This document shows positions 37,188-46,366 of a stretch of DNA of 49,683 bases, piece by piece. Position 1 is the first letter of the stretch, and each line of letters opens with the position of its first letter. Origin of the DNA: Clostridium ihumii AP5 (lineage in GTDB: Bacteria; Bacillota; Clostridia; Clostridiales; Clostridiaceae). The notes under the pieces were generated by a model, which worked only from the letters and a program-made list of their open reading frames with translations, had not been told where the DNA came from and did not search any database. A program made the translations under genes and the position numbers. The DNA lies in the NCBI RefSeq assembly GCF_000612845.1, contig NZ_CCAT010000067.1, positions 1 to 49,683 of the forward strand. The letters are read 5' to 3'.

Positions 37188-38936
37188 TTATTCAATTATA
37201 TTTTTTAAATCTGCTATTATTAGCTCTTCTGTTAAATGATATCTTTTATATAATTCATTTAATTGAACATTATCTGTAAATTCTTTAGTTGCACCAAAAT
37301 TTAATACTTTCATATTTTTATCGCCATAAAATCTTGTAATTTTTTCACCAAATCCACCATCTAATACTCCATCTTCTAAAGTTATTACTATTTCATGATT
37401 TTTTAATAATTCATTTAACACATTTTCATCTATTCCACTTGCAAATCTAGGATTAATTAAAGTAGCATTTATATCTAATTCTGCTTTTAATTTTTCTTTT
37501 ACTTTTTTTCCAAGACTATAGAAATTTCCTAACCCTATTATGGCTACTTTATTTCCAGATTCAACTACTTCATAAGTATTTATATTGTCAAAATTAGGTT
37601 CAACATAATTTCCAGTTGATACTACCTCCATATTAGGAACACGTATAGCTACTGGGTATTTATTTTGATTTATTCCCCACTTCATCATAGCTACATATTC
37701 TTCTTTATTTGCTGGAGCTAAGTACACTATATTAGGTATATTAGATACTAATGGTATATCAAAAATTCCTAAATGTGTAACATCTCCCCCAGTAATTCCT
37801 CCACAGTAAATCATAATAAGTGCAGGATTATTATTTATTGCAAGATCTTGTGATAATTGATCATAAGTTCTTTGTATAAATGAACTATGAAAACCTAAAA
37901 CTGGCTTACCACCTTGAGATGCTATTCCTGATGCAAGTGCAACTGCATGTTCTTCTGCTATTCCAACATCTATATATTGATTCTTTAATTTTTGTCTAAA
38001 TGTTCCCATTCCTACTACATTAGGCGTTGCTGCTGTTATTGCTACAATACTACTATCTTTCATAGCCATTTGTATTAGTAATTCTTCGCCTATGCCTTCA
38101 TAACTTTCTTTATTAAATTCAACTAAAGGTTTCTTTGTTTCCAAATCAAAAGGCATAACCCAATGGAATGATTCCTTATTTTCTTCTGAATCTTTATACC
38201 CTTTTCCTTTTAATGTATTTATATGAACAACTACTGGATGATTTATATCTTTAACTTTTGAAAATGCTTCAATTAAAGATTTAATATCATTTCCATTATT
38301 AACATAATAATAATCAAGTCCTAATGATTTAAAAAAGTTGTTATCTGCTTTTCCATCAGTTTCACGAAGTAATTTTAGATTTTTGTAAAGTCCCCCGTGG
38401 TTTTCTGCAATTGACATATCATTATCATTTACAACTATTATTATATTTTTTCCGTATTCAGCTGCATTATTTAATCCCTCATATGCTTCTCCACCACTTA
38501 AAGATCCATCTCCTATAACAGCTATAATATTTTCACTACTACCTTTTATATCTCTAGCCTTTGCTAATCCACATGCTAAACTCACAGATGTAGATGTATG
38601 ACCTACTGTAAAAAAGTCATGTTCACTTTCATTAGGTTCTGTATACCCTGAAATAGTTTTGTATTCATTGGGATTTATAAATGCACTCTTCCTACCTGTT
38701 AAAATTTTATGAGTATATGATTGATGTGAAACATCATATACTATTTTATCTATTGGTGAATTAAAAACATAATGCATTGCAATTGTAGCTTCAACCATTC
38801 CTAAATTAGGTCCAAAGTGTCCACCTGTTGAACTTACTTTTTTTATTAATACTTCTCTTATTTCATCACCTAAAATTATTAATTCATCACTACTAAGCTT
38901 CTTTAAATCTTTAACTTCATTTATATTATTTAACAT
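37188..38936 (-). CDS. dxs: 1-deoxy-D-xylulose-5-phosphate synthase, divergent short form
   Basis: A thiamin-diphosphate enzyme that condenses pyruvate and glyceraldehyde 3-phosphate to DXP, the precursor of isoprenoids, pyridoxal and the thiazole of thiamin. It is 582 residues, about 40 shorter than E. coli DXS. Seen: H40 in GGHFGPNLG, ThDP motif GDGSLSGG with the following NDND, glutamate of VGIAEEHAV near 332, and the substrate-loop histidine in GDVTHLGIFD. The central insert (SFHWVMPFDLETKK) differs from the usual FHGxxPFD. Clostridia often carry a second, divergent DXS of this kind. AGGAGG is six bases before the ATG. It is monocistronic; a role in supplying thiazole precursor to the thiamin pathway is only a suggestion. 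Confidence 0.9.
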   Translation of the reverse strand: MLNNINEVKDLKKLSSDELIILGDEIREVLIKKVSSTGGHFGPNLGMVEATIAMHYVFNSPIDKIVYDVSHQSYTHKILTGRKSAFINPNEYKTISGYTEPNESEHDFFTVGHTSTSVSLACGLAKARDIKGSSENIIAVIGDGSLSGGEAYEGLNNAAEYGKNIIIVVNDNDMSIAENHGGLYKNLKLLRETDGKADNNFFKSLGLDYYYVNNGNDIKSLIEAFSKVKDINHPVVVHINTLKGKGYKDSEENKESFHWVMPFDLETKKPLVEFNKESYEGIGEELLIQMAMKDSSIVAITAATPNVVGMGTFRQKLKNQYIDVGIAEEHAVALASGIASQGGKPVLGFHSSFIQRTYDQLSQDLAINNNPALIMIYCGGITGGDVTHLGIFDIPLVSNIPNIVYLAPANKEEYVAMMKWGINQNKYPVAIRVPNMEVVSTGNYVEPNFDNINTYEVVESGNKVAIIGLGNFYSLGKKVKEKLKAELDINATLINPRFASGIDENVLNELLKNHEIVITLEDGVLDGGFGEKITRFYGDKNMKVLNFGATKEFTDNVQLNELYKRYHLTEELIIADLKNIIE

Positions 38937-39098
38937 AAAAATTCCTCCTAAATATCGTTTATATACTTTTAAAGTTTTAAAATTATAACCATATATTTAT
39001 TGTTAACTTTGAACTTCTACATTAGTATAAACTTTGGAGTTAACTCTAAGTCAATAATTATTTTTAATTTTATTTTATATTTAAGTATTTATAGCAAA

Positions 39099-39136
39099 AA
39101 AAATAGATAGAATATTTACATCTATCTATCTTTTTA
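39099..39136 (-). terminator. Terminator after the proline-rich gene
   Basis: ATAGATAG and CTATCTAT pair around an 11-base loop and are followed on the minus strand by eight Ts. It lies 28 bases after the stop codon at 39157. Confidence 0.85.
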
Positions 39137-39156
39137 TTATATATTTTATCAATTAT

Positions 39157-39702
39157 TTATACATTAATATTCAATTCATTTGTAGTCTCTTCTATACTTT
39201 CATTTACATAGCTTATATTTACATTATTTGCTGAATTGCTATCAGCTTTATAAGAACTACTCATTTCTCTCATTTTAGCACTGTTTTCTAAATAATTAAT
39301 ATGTGATGTATCTAATTCCTTCATTTTTTCTGCATCAAATCCATTTTCATTAATAGCATCTGTTAAATCTTGTCCAGCTTTTAACCCCGCTTCTTTAAAT
39401 GCTAACATAATTGCATTTACATCTTCTGATGTTAAAGTTTCTTCATCATATTCTTCAAGTATTAAACTTACTAAATCCTCTTCTTCATCGCTTAAAGCAT
39501 TACTTCCACCTTTAGTTGGTGGGGGTCCTGATGGCGGAGGTCCTTGTGGTGGTGCACCCTTAACATTTTCTGTGTCATTTGCAATTTCTGTATCAGTTAC
39601 ATTATCTGTTTTACTTGAATTATCTGTAGATTGAGCTTGTCTTGCAGCATATTGTTGCCAAACATTTATACTTTGCCCACCTTGTCCAATTGAACTTATC
39701 AT
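39157..39702 (-). CDS. Unrecognised 181-residue protein with proline-rich linker
   Basis: Clear gene (AAAGGAG seven bases upstream, own terminator). The protein starts MISSIGQGGQSINVWQQYAA, has an acidic Asn/Thr/Asp-rich segment, then APPQGPPPSGPPP (residues about 50-62) and an EF-hand-like helical region LSDEEEDLVSLILEEYDEET with DVNAIMLAFKEAGLKAGQD. No signal peptide or membrane span. I recall related small proteins in clostridia and gammaproteobacteria that pair SSI-starting N-termini with PPPPP linkers and EF-hand-like repeats, but no function is established. Monocistronic, between dxs and the MATE gene. Confidence 0.72.
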   Translation of the reverse strand: MISSIGQGGQSINVWQQYAARQAQSTDNSSKTDNVTDTEIANDTENVKGAPPQGPPPSGPPPTKGGSNALSDEEEDLVSLILEEYDEETLTSEDVNAIMLAFKEAGLKAGQDLTDAINENGFDAEKMKELDTSHINYLENSAKMREMSSSYKADSNSANNVNISYVNESIEETTNELNINV

Positions 39703-39840
39703 AAATTTCTCCTTTCGTAACTTAATATTTAAAATGTAGTAATATTTTCATAATTTATTATAATTTTTAATGCTTAAACCAATCTTAAATTTAAAAATTA
39801 TTTATACAAGATTTGAATCTAAACATAAATAAATTCACAA

Positions 39841-39872
39841 AAATAGATAGGCTTTAAAAAACCTATCTATTT
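39841..39872 (-). terminator. Terminator of the MATE gene
   Basis: AAATAGATAGG and CCTATCTATTT pair exactly around a 10-base loop; the minus strand continues TTTTGTG. It starts five bases after the stop codon. Confidence 0.85.
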
Positions 39873-39876
39873 ATCC

Positions 39877-41175
39877 TTATTTTTTCATTTTATTGCTATA
39901 TAACAAAGCTAGTAGTAAATAATTTATTGTTATTCCAATGTATATTCCAAATAGTCCAAATTTTTTGGATAAAAATGAAATCCAAATTGTAGATGCTATT
40001 GAAACTACTATTGTGCATTTCAATACAAATTTTTCACTATTCTTACCTTGTAAATAACTTTTATAAATTTGATGAAAAACATTTATTAATTGTACTAAGA
40101 TAACAATTATAAATATCTCTATTACTCTTTGAATAACTTTTATATCATTACTTATAACACCAAAAGTTAGTTTTGGAAAAGTCATTATTAAAATTCCAAT
40201 TGTGGTAACTACAATACAAGACAAAGTTATAGCAGACTTTAATATATTTCTAGCACAATTCTCTTCACCCGAAAAACTCTTTTGCAGTGACAATGTCATT
40301 GCCGCAGATGAAAATGCAAATATTGGTAATGAAATAATACTTGCCATACTTTCAGAAAGACCATAAGCAGCAATTTCATATACATTAAGCCTGGAAATAA
40401 TGCCCGTTAACATAAATGTAAATACTGTACATTCCATAAGATCTTGTCCTAAAAGTGGAACATATAATTTAATAAGTTTTTTTATTGTTTCTTTATCACA
40501 ACAAATCTTAAGTTCGAATGTATCATCTTTATAGATTTTTATGATATAAACTAATATTCCACATAATAAACCTAAAACACTTCCAATTGCTGCACCTTTT
40601 ACTCCACACTCTGGAAATCCAAATTTTCCATAAACTAAAATGTAATCAAATACTATATTTATGACAGTAGCCACTATTGTACTATACAATGTTATTATTG
40701 TATTTTTTAGATTTCTATAATAAGCAGAGAAGATAAATATAATCATATTTAACATTATTGTTACTGATGAAATATAAAAATAGTCTAAACATTTTTTTAG
40801 TATATTATCTTCAATTGCAAAGATATATTTAAATAAAAAATTTCCTCCTAATAATGATACGATTATCACAATAAATCCAACTAATATAGAAATAATCATT
40901 GTTAACTTAAAATCTTCTCTAAATTTATCAATATGATTTTTTCCCATACGTTCTGCTGCAATTATATTATATGCCACTGAAAGCATTCCTAAAGAACCAG
41001 TCACAGTATATATAACTGAACTTGCAATACTTATTGCTGCAAAACCTTCTGTAGAATAGTTTCCTACAATTGCTTTATCAAAAACTTCAAATAATGTAGT
41101 AACTAAATAGTTCATTAATATAGGAAATGACATTCCTAGTAAAATCCTATAATATTCTCTTTTTTCTTTTATCAT
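39877..41175 (-). CDS. MATE-family multidrug efflux transporter
   Basis: A 432-residue membrane protein with twelve predicted helices in two halves. The N-terminal MATE signature is FPILMNYLVTTLFEVFDKAI with VGNYSTEGFAAISIASSV; the second half has YVPLLGQDLMECTVFTFM and SESMASIISLPIF. MATE pumps export cationic drugs or metabolites by sodium or proton antiport. The ribosome binding site GGAG (41183-41186) is seven bases before the ATG and is itself part of a leader that can fold to hide it (see attenuator entry). The gene has its own terminator, so it is a one-gene unit regulated at translation, probably by a ribosome-stalling compound. The substrate is unknown. Confidence 0.92.
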   Translation of the reverse strand: MIKEKREYYRILLGMSFPILMNYLVTTLFEVFDKAIVGNYSTEGFAAISIASSVIYTVTGSLGMLSVAYNIIAAERMGKNHIDKFREDFKLTMIISILVGFIVIIVSLLGGNFLFKYIFAIEDNILKKCLDYFYISSVTIMLNMIIFIFSAYYRNLKNTIITLYSTIVATVINIVFDYILVYGKFGFPECGVKGAAIGSVLGLLCGILVYIIKIYKDDTFELKICCDKETIKKLIKLYVPLLGQDLMECTVFTFMLTGIISRLNVYEIAAYGLSESMASIISLPIFAFSSAAMTLSLQKSFSGEENCARNILKSAITLSCIVVTTIGILIMTFPKLTFGVISNDIKVIQRVIEIFIIVILVQLINVFHQIYKSYLQGKNSEKFVLKCTIVVSIASTIWISFLSKKFGLFGIYIGITINYLLLALLYSNKMKK

Positions 41176-41264
41176 AGTTATTCTCCATTTTTCAAATAAT
41201 CTTTTATATTTTTACTTGATTAAAGAAGAATAGCTGTTTTTATAGCCTATTCTTCCAATAGGCT
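41176..41264 (-). promoter_or_regulatory. ermC-like translational attenuator in the MATE leader
   Basis: Four segments in transcript order. 1: AGCCUAUU (41264-41257), in the leader peptide frame. 2: GAAGAAUAGGCU (41255-41244), the end of that frame. 3: AGCUAUUCUUC (41235-41225). 4: GGAGAAUAACU (41186-41176), the MATE ribosome binding site. 1 pairs with 2 (8 bp exact); 3 pairs with 4 (10 of 11, one G-U); 2 pairs alternatively with 3 (9 bp exact plus 2). A ribosome held on the leader would cover 1, let 2 capture 3 and free 4. That is the logic of erm translational attenuation. Confidence 0.8.
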
Positions 41265-41285
41265 GAAAACATACAGATAATTCAT
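41247..41285 (-). CDS. Leader peptide of the MATE gene, 12 residues
   Basis: ATG at 41285 follows AAAGGGAGAG (41291-41300) with ideal spacing; the frame is MNYLYVFSLLEE and stops with TAG at 41249-41247. The stop codon lies inside segment 2 of the attenuator and codons 8-10 form segment 1, so position and length fit a regulatory stalling peptide rather than a functional product. A TATAAT at 41313-41318 upstream may be the promoter -10. Confidence 0.75.
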   Translation of the reverse strand: MNYLYVFSLLEE

Positions 41286-41438
41286 TAAAATCTCTCCCTT
41301 TTACATTTTATGATTATATTGTATCACAACATAAAAAATAATTTAAAATTAATTGATATTTTTCTATAATTTGTAATATAAACTTGAGAATGTTATTATT
41401 TTAATGTACATAAAATTAATTTCTAAGAGGTGATTAAA

Positions 41439-42176
41439 ATTAAAAATAAGAAAAAAGCTACGCTGATAATAATTTTTACATTAATGTTTTTCTTTTTTAG
41501 CATTAACACATATTATAAAACATTTAATAAAAAAAATATTATTAAAAATGATAAGGTATATGATCTTAACAATTCAGATTACATTTTATCTCAAAACAAA
41601 TTACAAAGTAATAATAATATAAATACAGATAACCTAGCTAACTATTATTATATAAATGAATACACTAAAAGACATAATAATTATAGAGACCTATTAGGTG
41701 TTTATATAGATTTATTTGTGCCTCCAAATCTTCCTTTAGGTGGCGTTATTGATTGCACATTAAATATTAAAGTTAATAACAGTTTTCTTAAAAACTTAAA
41801 TTCTAATAAAATTATGAATTCCAAAATTCAAATGTGCAAAAATGAAAACATAATTATTGAATTATATCTTGATGATGATAGTAAGGATTGTTTTGATTGG
41901 AGTACTATTCGTAACCTTAATGACAATCAAAGTGAAGCTTACTATAATAATTTTGATAGCAATGTACTTACTAAAAATATTAAAGTTGAATATGGTAAAA
42001 ATACTACTTTAGATTCTTTTAATCTCAATTTTATGATTAGAAGCTTTAGCAAATTAAAATCACCACCTAAAAAAGTAACTGCTTTTATTAGCATTCCTTT
42101 TTATAATAAAGCTACCAATAAAACAGAAGTAGTAAAATTTCAAAAAATTATTGAATATAATGATAGTACAATTTAA
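41439..42176 (+). CDS. Unrecognised protein with N-terminal membrane anchor
   Basis: About 245 residues: a basic start (KIKNKKK), one hydrophobic span (ATLIIIFTLMFFFFSINTYY) and an Asn-rich extracytoplasmic part with a conserved-looking middle YRDLLGVYIDLFVPPNLPLG. No cysteine-based lipobox. I do not recognise the family. The start is unusual: a GTG at 41430 opens the frame but lies within the ribosome binding site AAGAGGTGA, while an ATT at 41439 has correct 8-base spacing. No ATG occurs before codon 16 of the ATT-started frame. It is divergent from the MATE gene and ends in a strong terminator. Confidence 0.7.
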   Translation: MKNKKKATLIIIFTLMFFFFSINTYYKTFNKKNIIKNDKVYDLNNSDYILSQNKLQSNNNINTDNLANYYYINEYTKRHNNYRDLLGVYIDLFVPPNLPLGGVIDCTLNIKVNNSFLKNLNSNKIMNSKIQMCKNENIIIELYLDDDSKDCFDWSTIRNLNDNQSEAYYNNFDSNVLTKNIKVEYGKNTTLDSFNLNFMIRSFSKLKSPPKKVTAFISIPFYNKATNKTEVVKFQKIIEYNDSTI

Positions 42177-42212
42177 CAATTTGTTTGAAACTATATTTAT
42201 TCATATCTATAT

Positions 42213-42262
42213 AAAAAAACCTCAAAGACATATTTTTGAAATTATATCTTTGAGGTTTTTTT
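42213..42262. terminator. Bidirectional terminator between convergent genes
   Basis: AAAAAAACCTCAAAGA pairs exactly with TCTTTGAGGTTTTTTT over an 18-base loop. It serves the plus-strand gene ending at 42176 and probably the chitinase on the minus strand. Confidence 0.9.
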
Positions 42263-42265
42263 CCT

Positions 42266-42330
42266 TATAGAGTTCCAAGCTCATCTTCAAAATTATTGAT
42301 TTTAAAATCTAAGCTTGATTTCCTATAATT
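42266..42330. repeat. Left-end fragment of the dispersed hairpin-repeat family
   Basis: TATAGAGTTCCAAGCTCATC and the following TTCAAAATTATTGATTT match the family left end, closest to the copy at 7795. It lies between the terminator and the chitinase stop. Confidence 0.55.
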
Positions 42331-42351
42331 GTACATTTCTATTTTATAGTT

Positions 42352-45300
42352 TTATTCTATTACTTTCCATGATCCATCGCTACCTGGAAGAGTATTTGTC
42401 CACCACTTAGCTTCATATACTTTTCCATTATAAACTACACGTGTTCCACCTACACAAATCATTCCTTCATAATAATCTAAACTTCCATCTTCATTTGGTA
42501 TAACTTCTTTTTCCCATGCTTGTGATTTATCTGGATTTTCTCCTTTTACCCACCATTTTGCTGTGTACTTGTCACCTTTATATATTACAGTATCTCCTTG
42601 TAAGTATATCTTATTTGCATCATAAGTATCACTAGTTTGTGATTCCTCTTTTACTGTTATTACTCTAGTTGCTGTTGCTGTTTTTCCATTGCTATCAGAT
42701 ACCTTATATATTAATTTGTATTTACCTGACTTACTAGTATCTACTTCACCTTCAATTTCTATTTTATCTGTTAAAGTTCCATCTTCTTTATCACTTGCAG
42801 TTACACCTTCCATTGGGTCAAAATTATCTCCAACTTTTATAGTCTTATCAATTACTCCTTTTAATATTGGAGCTGAATTTATTCCTGGATTTACTTCATC
42901 ATCTATACCAAAATTCTTAAATATATTACTAAATTCATATTGATTTAATACACCTTCATTAGATTCAGCCATAGAATCTCTATTTATAGACCACATTGAT
43001 GTCATGCCTATCCCTTTATCTATTGCATGATTAACCACTAGTTCAGTCCATTCTGTTGTAAATAGTGGATGGGCTGCTCCTTCAAATCCTATTGATGGAG
43101 TTGTTCCTATCTTTCTATAAGCTTCTTCATCTGTAAGTGTTACATCAGCATATTTTTTAAAATAATTTTTTAATTGATTTTTTGTGCTATCTACAGCTCT
43201 TAATGATCCAGTTCCATAATTTTCTCCTGGAAGCAATGTTCCATTGCCATAAGCCATAGTCATAATATTTACTAATTTAACATCTACACCTTGTGATAAA
43301 TATGCTTCTAAAACATCTAGTTGTACTGATGTAAGCCCACTTGGTAGTACTGCTAATGTTAATACTACGTCAACCCCTGTTGCATCTTGTAATTTTTTTA
43401 TAGCTTTAGCATTAGCTATATTATGATTCTTATTAGTTGCTGGTCCACCTTCAATATCTAAATCAAGCCTTGTTAAACCATATCCCTCTACTATTTCCTT
43501 GTAAGTGTTAAATAGTATATCCACATCTTGAGTTACTTCCCAAATTGATACTCCATTTAATCCGCCTAAGGATATTGTTACATCACCACCAAGTTCTCTA
43601 ACATCTTTTATAGATTTTTTTATTCCTTGGTATTGAGAATTATCTGCATTTTTTTCATTTAATACATCATATCCTCCCCAACCCCAATTTACTTTTCCAT
43701 TAGATATTCCACTTGTTGATTGGATAAATCCTAAATTAAAGAATTTTACCCCTGTATCTTCAGCAATTTTCTTTAAATTTAAAGCTCCATTATTAGAGAA
43801 TTCTCCACTATTCCAACGAGTCATATCTGCATATGGAGAATTTACTTGTGACGGCCACTCTATACCTTGTCCAACCCCAAAGTCTGATTTTGGATCTTCT
43901 GGCTCTCCTGTTATGCTCTCTTCAACGGTTATAGTTCTATTTCTATTGACAGTTTCACCTTTACTATCACTTACAGAATATGTTAATTTATATTTTCCTA
44001 CTTTATTTGTATCAACATTTCCTTCTACAACTATTTTATCTGTTAAATCTCCATCTTCTTTATCATTTGCAGTTATTCCTTCTAATGAATCAAATTTGTC
44101 TCCAATATTTATAGTTTTGTCTATGACACCCTTTAAGATTGGTGCTTCATTTATTTCTGGTTCTGGAGTTGTAGTTTTTTCTTCTACAGTTATAATTCTA
44201 TTTTTTGTTGTAGTCTCACCTTTGCTATCACTTACAGAATACTTTAATGTATACTTTCCTTGTTTATTTGTATCAACATTTCCTTCTACAACTATTTTAT
44301 CTGTTAAATCTCCATCCTCTTTATCATTTGCAGTTACATCATGTAGTGGATCAAAGTCATCTCCAATATTTATAGTTTTATTGCTTAATCCTATTATAAT
44401 TGGAGCATTATTTATTTCTGGCTTTACTTCTTCATCAACTTCTCCAAATATTGTTTGTCTATTCATATCAGGACTGTTTGACGACATACGTTGAACTAAC
44501 TCTACACTTTCAATTTTAGCATCACCTAATAATTTAAATGTGTAACTTTGACCTTGCTCTATATTTTTGCCTTCCCATACAGATTGTAAATCAACTACTG
44601 TATATCCATTTTCATAAGTTACCGTACCTGCTGTATAATCTCCACTCTTTAGTGACTTATCTGATTTTATATATAATTTAGGTGCTTTAATTGTTTCTGC
44701 ACCTTTTTCAACTTCTCTTAATACTGAATCTGTTTCTTCTGATCTTTCATTATTTTTTATAGTTATTTCATATCCTTTTCTGTCTGCTCCCCATTGCTGT
44801 TCATATGTACTAACAGTAGCAGTTACATCTAAATCTGAATAATTTATTTCATACTCAGGTAATTTTTCATCACCAAACAATACATTTTTAGTGGCACTTT
44901 GTAATTCATCTCTTTTACTAGTATTATTAGTTGATGCATCTTGAGAAGACATCCAACCTATAATTCCACCTAAATTATTTTCATGAACATATTTTCCTTT
45001 TTCTTCTATGGACTTAACATTATCATAAGTAAAAAACTTGCCTGTGCTTTCATCATAAAGATATGGTGCTTTTGCTTTTTCATCCCAATACTCTTTTAAA
45101 CCAGGATATTGAGATTTTAATTTATCTAAACTTCTATATGCCCATACTCCACTAGCTCGTCCACCATCACCAGATTTTAATGGTGCTTCATTTGGTGCTC
45201 CATAAGAAGGAGTTTGATCTGCATCTCTTCCATTTTTTTCAGCTTCTCCAAACAATCCTGGAAGCTCAGCATTACTTCCTTTTTCTACCTTGTTCCAACC

Positions 45301-46305
45301 TCTTGTATAATAAGCAGCTCCTATAACTATCTTTTCTGGTTCAGCACCTTTTTCAATAAGGTAATTTACTGATTCATCAACTGATAATTTATTTCCTGAC
45401 TGATTATTTATTGGATCATTTTCATTTGGATACAATCCTGTTTGATGACCACTATAATTATCCCATGCCCCTCTTAGGTCATATGTCATTATATTAGCAA
45501 AGTCAACAATATTGAATAATTTATCCACATCTATTCCTGAATCCACCTTACTTTTAGCTGCTGGAAGCGCTACTGTTAATTCATAATATTTATTTGTTTC
45601 TATACCTTTATTATTTAATTCTACTCTTAATTCTTCAAGTAGTTTTATATAATTTTCTTTATCTTGTGGTTTTGCATTTGGTGTTCCCTCGTCATTAGCA
45701 TTATCAACTAAATCAGCTTCTCTAACTTCACTTGGATATTCCCAATCTAAATCTACAAAATCCATGTTAGTGTAATCTATAAATTTGATTATGTTTTTTA
45801 TAAAATTCTCTCTTGATTTAGAATTTGAAGCCATCTCAGAAAAATCTCCTGATTTAGACCATCCACCTACTGATATACCCAATTTTAGATTTGGATTTTC
45901 AGCTCTTAATTGTTGTAGTGCAATTAAAATACCTGCATTTGGAGCACCCCACTGTACACCTTCTTGTCCAACTGGTGCACCTACTGCTGCATCTTTATCT
46001 GTAAATATTAAATTACCATTTGCATCAAAATCTATAAACGCAAAGTTTAGATGTGTTAATTGATCTGCTGGAATATCTTTAGGATAAAAGTTACCTTGAC
46101 CACCCCATATTGACCAATCTCCATAATACATAACATTACGTTTTCCTAATGAATCTTTATTATCACTTTTAGATACTTCTTCACTTTTAACTGTTTGTGC
46201 AAAAACTTCCATACTCGGTATTAATGCACCTGCTCCCATTGAAGATATCATTGTTGTCATCATTGTTGCTACTAATACTTTTTTCATTAATTCTTTATTT
46301 TTCAT
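42352..46305 (-). CDS. Secreted chitinase with two GH18 catalytic domains
   Basis: 1317 residues. Signal peptide 1-36 (ATMMTTMISSMGAGALIPSM then EVFAQ). First GH18 domain about 55-470 with the DxxDxDxE motif DFVDLDWE (catalytic E189), and MTYDLRGAWD. A beta-sandwich linker follows (490-625). Two Ig-like DUF5011 repeats at about 635-790 (DFDPLHDVTANDKEDGDLTD). Second, ChiD-like GH18 domain at about 805-1120 with LDLDIEGG (catalytic glutamate near 951). Third DUF5011 repeat about 1145-1215. Two C-terminal CBM5/12 chitin-binding modules (YKGDKYTAKWWVKGE; YNGKVYEAKWW). Both active sites look intact, so one protein may combine two cleavage modes. AAGGAG precedes the ATG by nine bases; a c-di-GMP-I riboswitch lies in its leader. 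Confidence 0.95.
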   Translation of the reverse strand: MKNKELMKKVLVATMMTTMISSMGAGALIPSMEVFAQTVKSEEVSKSDNKDSLGKRNVMYYGDWSIWGGQGNFYPKDIPADQLTHLNFAFIDFDANGNLIFTDKDAAVGAPVGQEGVQWGAPNAGILIALQQLRAENPNLKLGISVGGWSKSGDFSEMASNSKSRENFIKNIIKFIDYTNMDFVDLDWEYPSEVREADLVDNANDEGTPNAKPQDKENYIKLLEELRVELNNKGIETNKYYELTVALPAAKSKVDSGIDVDKLFNIVDFANIMTYDLRGAWDNYSGHQTGLYPNENDPINNQSGNKLSVDESVNYLIEKGAEPEKIVIGAAYYTRGWNKVEKGSNAELPGLFGEAEKNGRDADQTPSYGAPNEAPLKSGDGGRASGVWAYRSLDKLKSQYPGLKEYWDEKAKAPYLYDESTGKFFTYDNVKSIEEKGKYVHENNLGGIIGWMSSQDASTNNTSKRDELQSATKNVLFGDEKLPEYEINYSDLDVTATVSTYEQQWGADRKGYEITIKNNERSEETDSVLREVEKGAETIKAPKLYIKSDKSLKSGDYTAGTVTYENGYTVVDLQSVWEGKNIEQGQSYTFKLLGDAKIESVELVQRMSSNSPDMNRQTIFGEVDEEVKPEINNAPIIIGLSNKTINIGDDFDPLHDVTANDKEDGDLTDKIVVEGNVDTNKQGKYTLKYSVSDSKGETTTKNRIITVEEKTTTPEPEINEAPILKGVIDKTINIGDKFDSLEGITANDKEDGDLTDKIVVEGNVDTNKVGKYKLTYSVSDSKGETVNRNRTITVEESITGEPEDPKSDFGVGQGIEWPSQVNSPYADMTRWNSGEFSNNGALNLKKIAEDTGVKFFNLGFIQSTSGISNGKVNWGWGGYDVLNEKNADNSQYQGIKKSIKDVRELGGDVTISLGGLNGVSIWEVTQDVDILFNTYKEIVEGYGLTRLDLDIEGGPATNKNHNIANAKAIKKLQDATGVDVVLTLAVLPSGLTSVQLDVLEAYLSQGVDVKLVNIMTMAYGNGTLLPGENYGTGSLRAVDSTKNQLKNYFKKYADVTLTDEEAYRKIGTTPSIGFEGAAHPLFTTEWTELVVNHAIDKGIGMTSMWSINRDSMAESNEGVLNQYEFSNIFKNFGIDDEVNPGINSAPILKGVIDKTIKVGDNFDPMEGVTASDKEDGTLTDKIEIEGEVDTSKSGKYKLIYKVSDSNGKTATATRVITVKEESQTSDTYDANKIYLQGDTVIYKGDKYTAKWWVKGENPDKSQAWEKEVIPNEDGSLDYYEGMICVGGTRVVYNGKVYEAKWWTNTLPGSDGSWKVIE

Positions 46306-46366
46306 CCTTCATTTCTCCTTCAATTAATTTTTTTGTTAAATTAATCCTCAGAGCCTATAAAATACT

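Noticed and set aside
43913-44494. Plus-strand open frame of 193 codons opposite the chitinase
   Set aside because: It is the complement of the DUF5011 repeats; the repeated protein pattern simply mirrors the repeated coding strand. No ribosome site or promoter.
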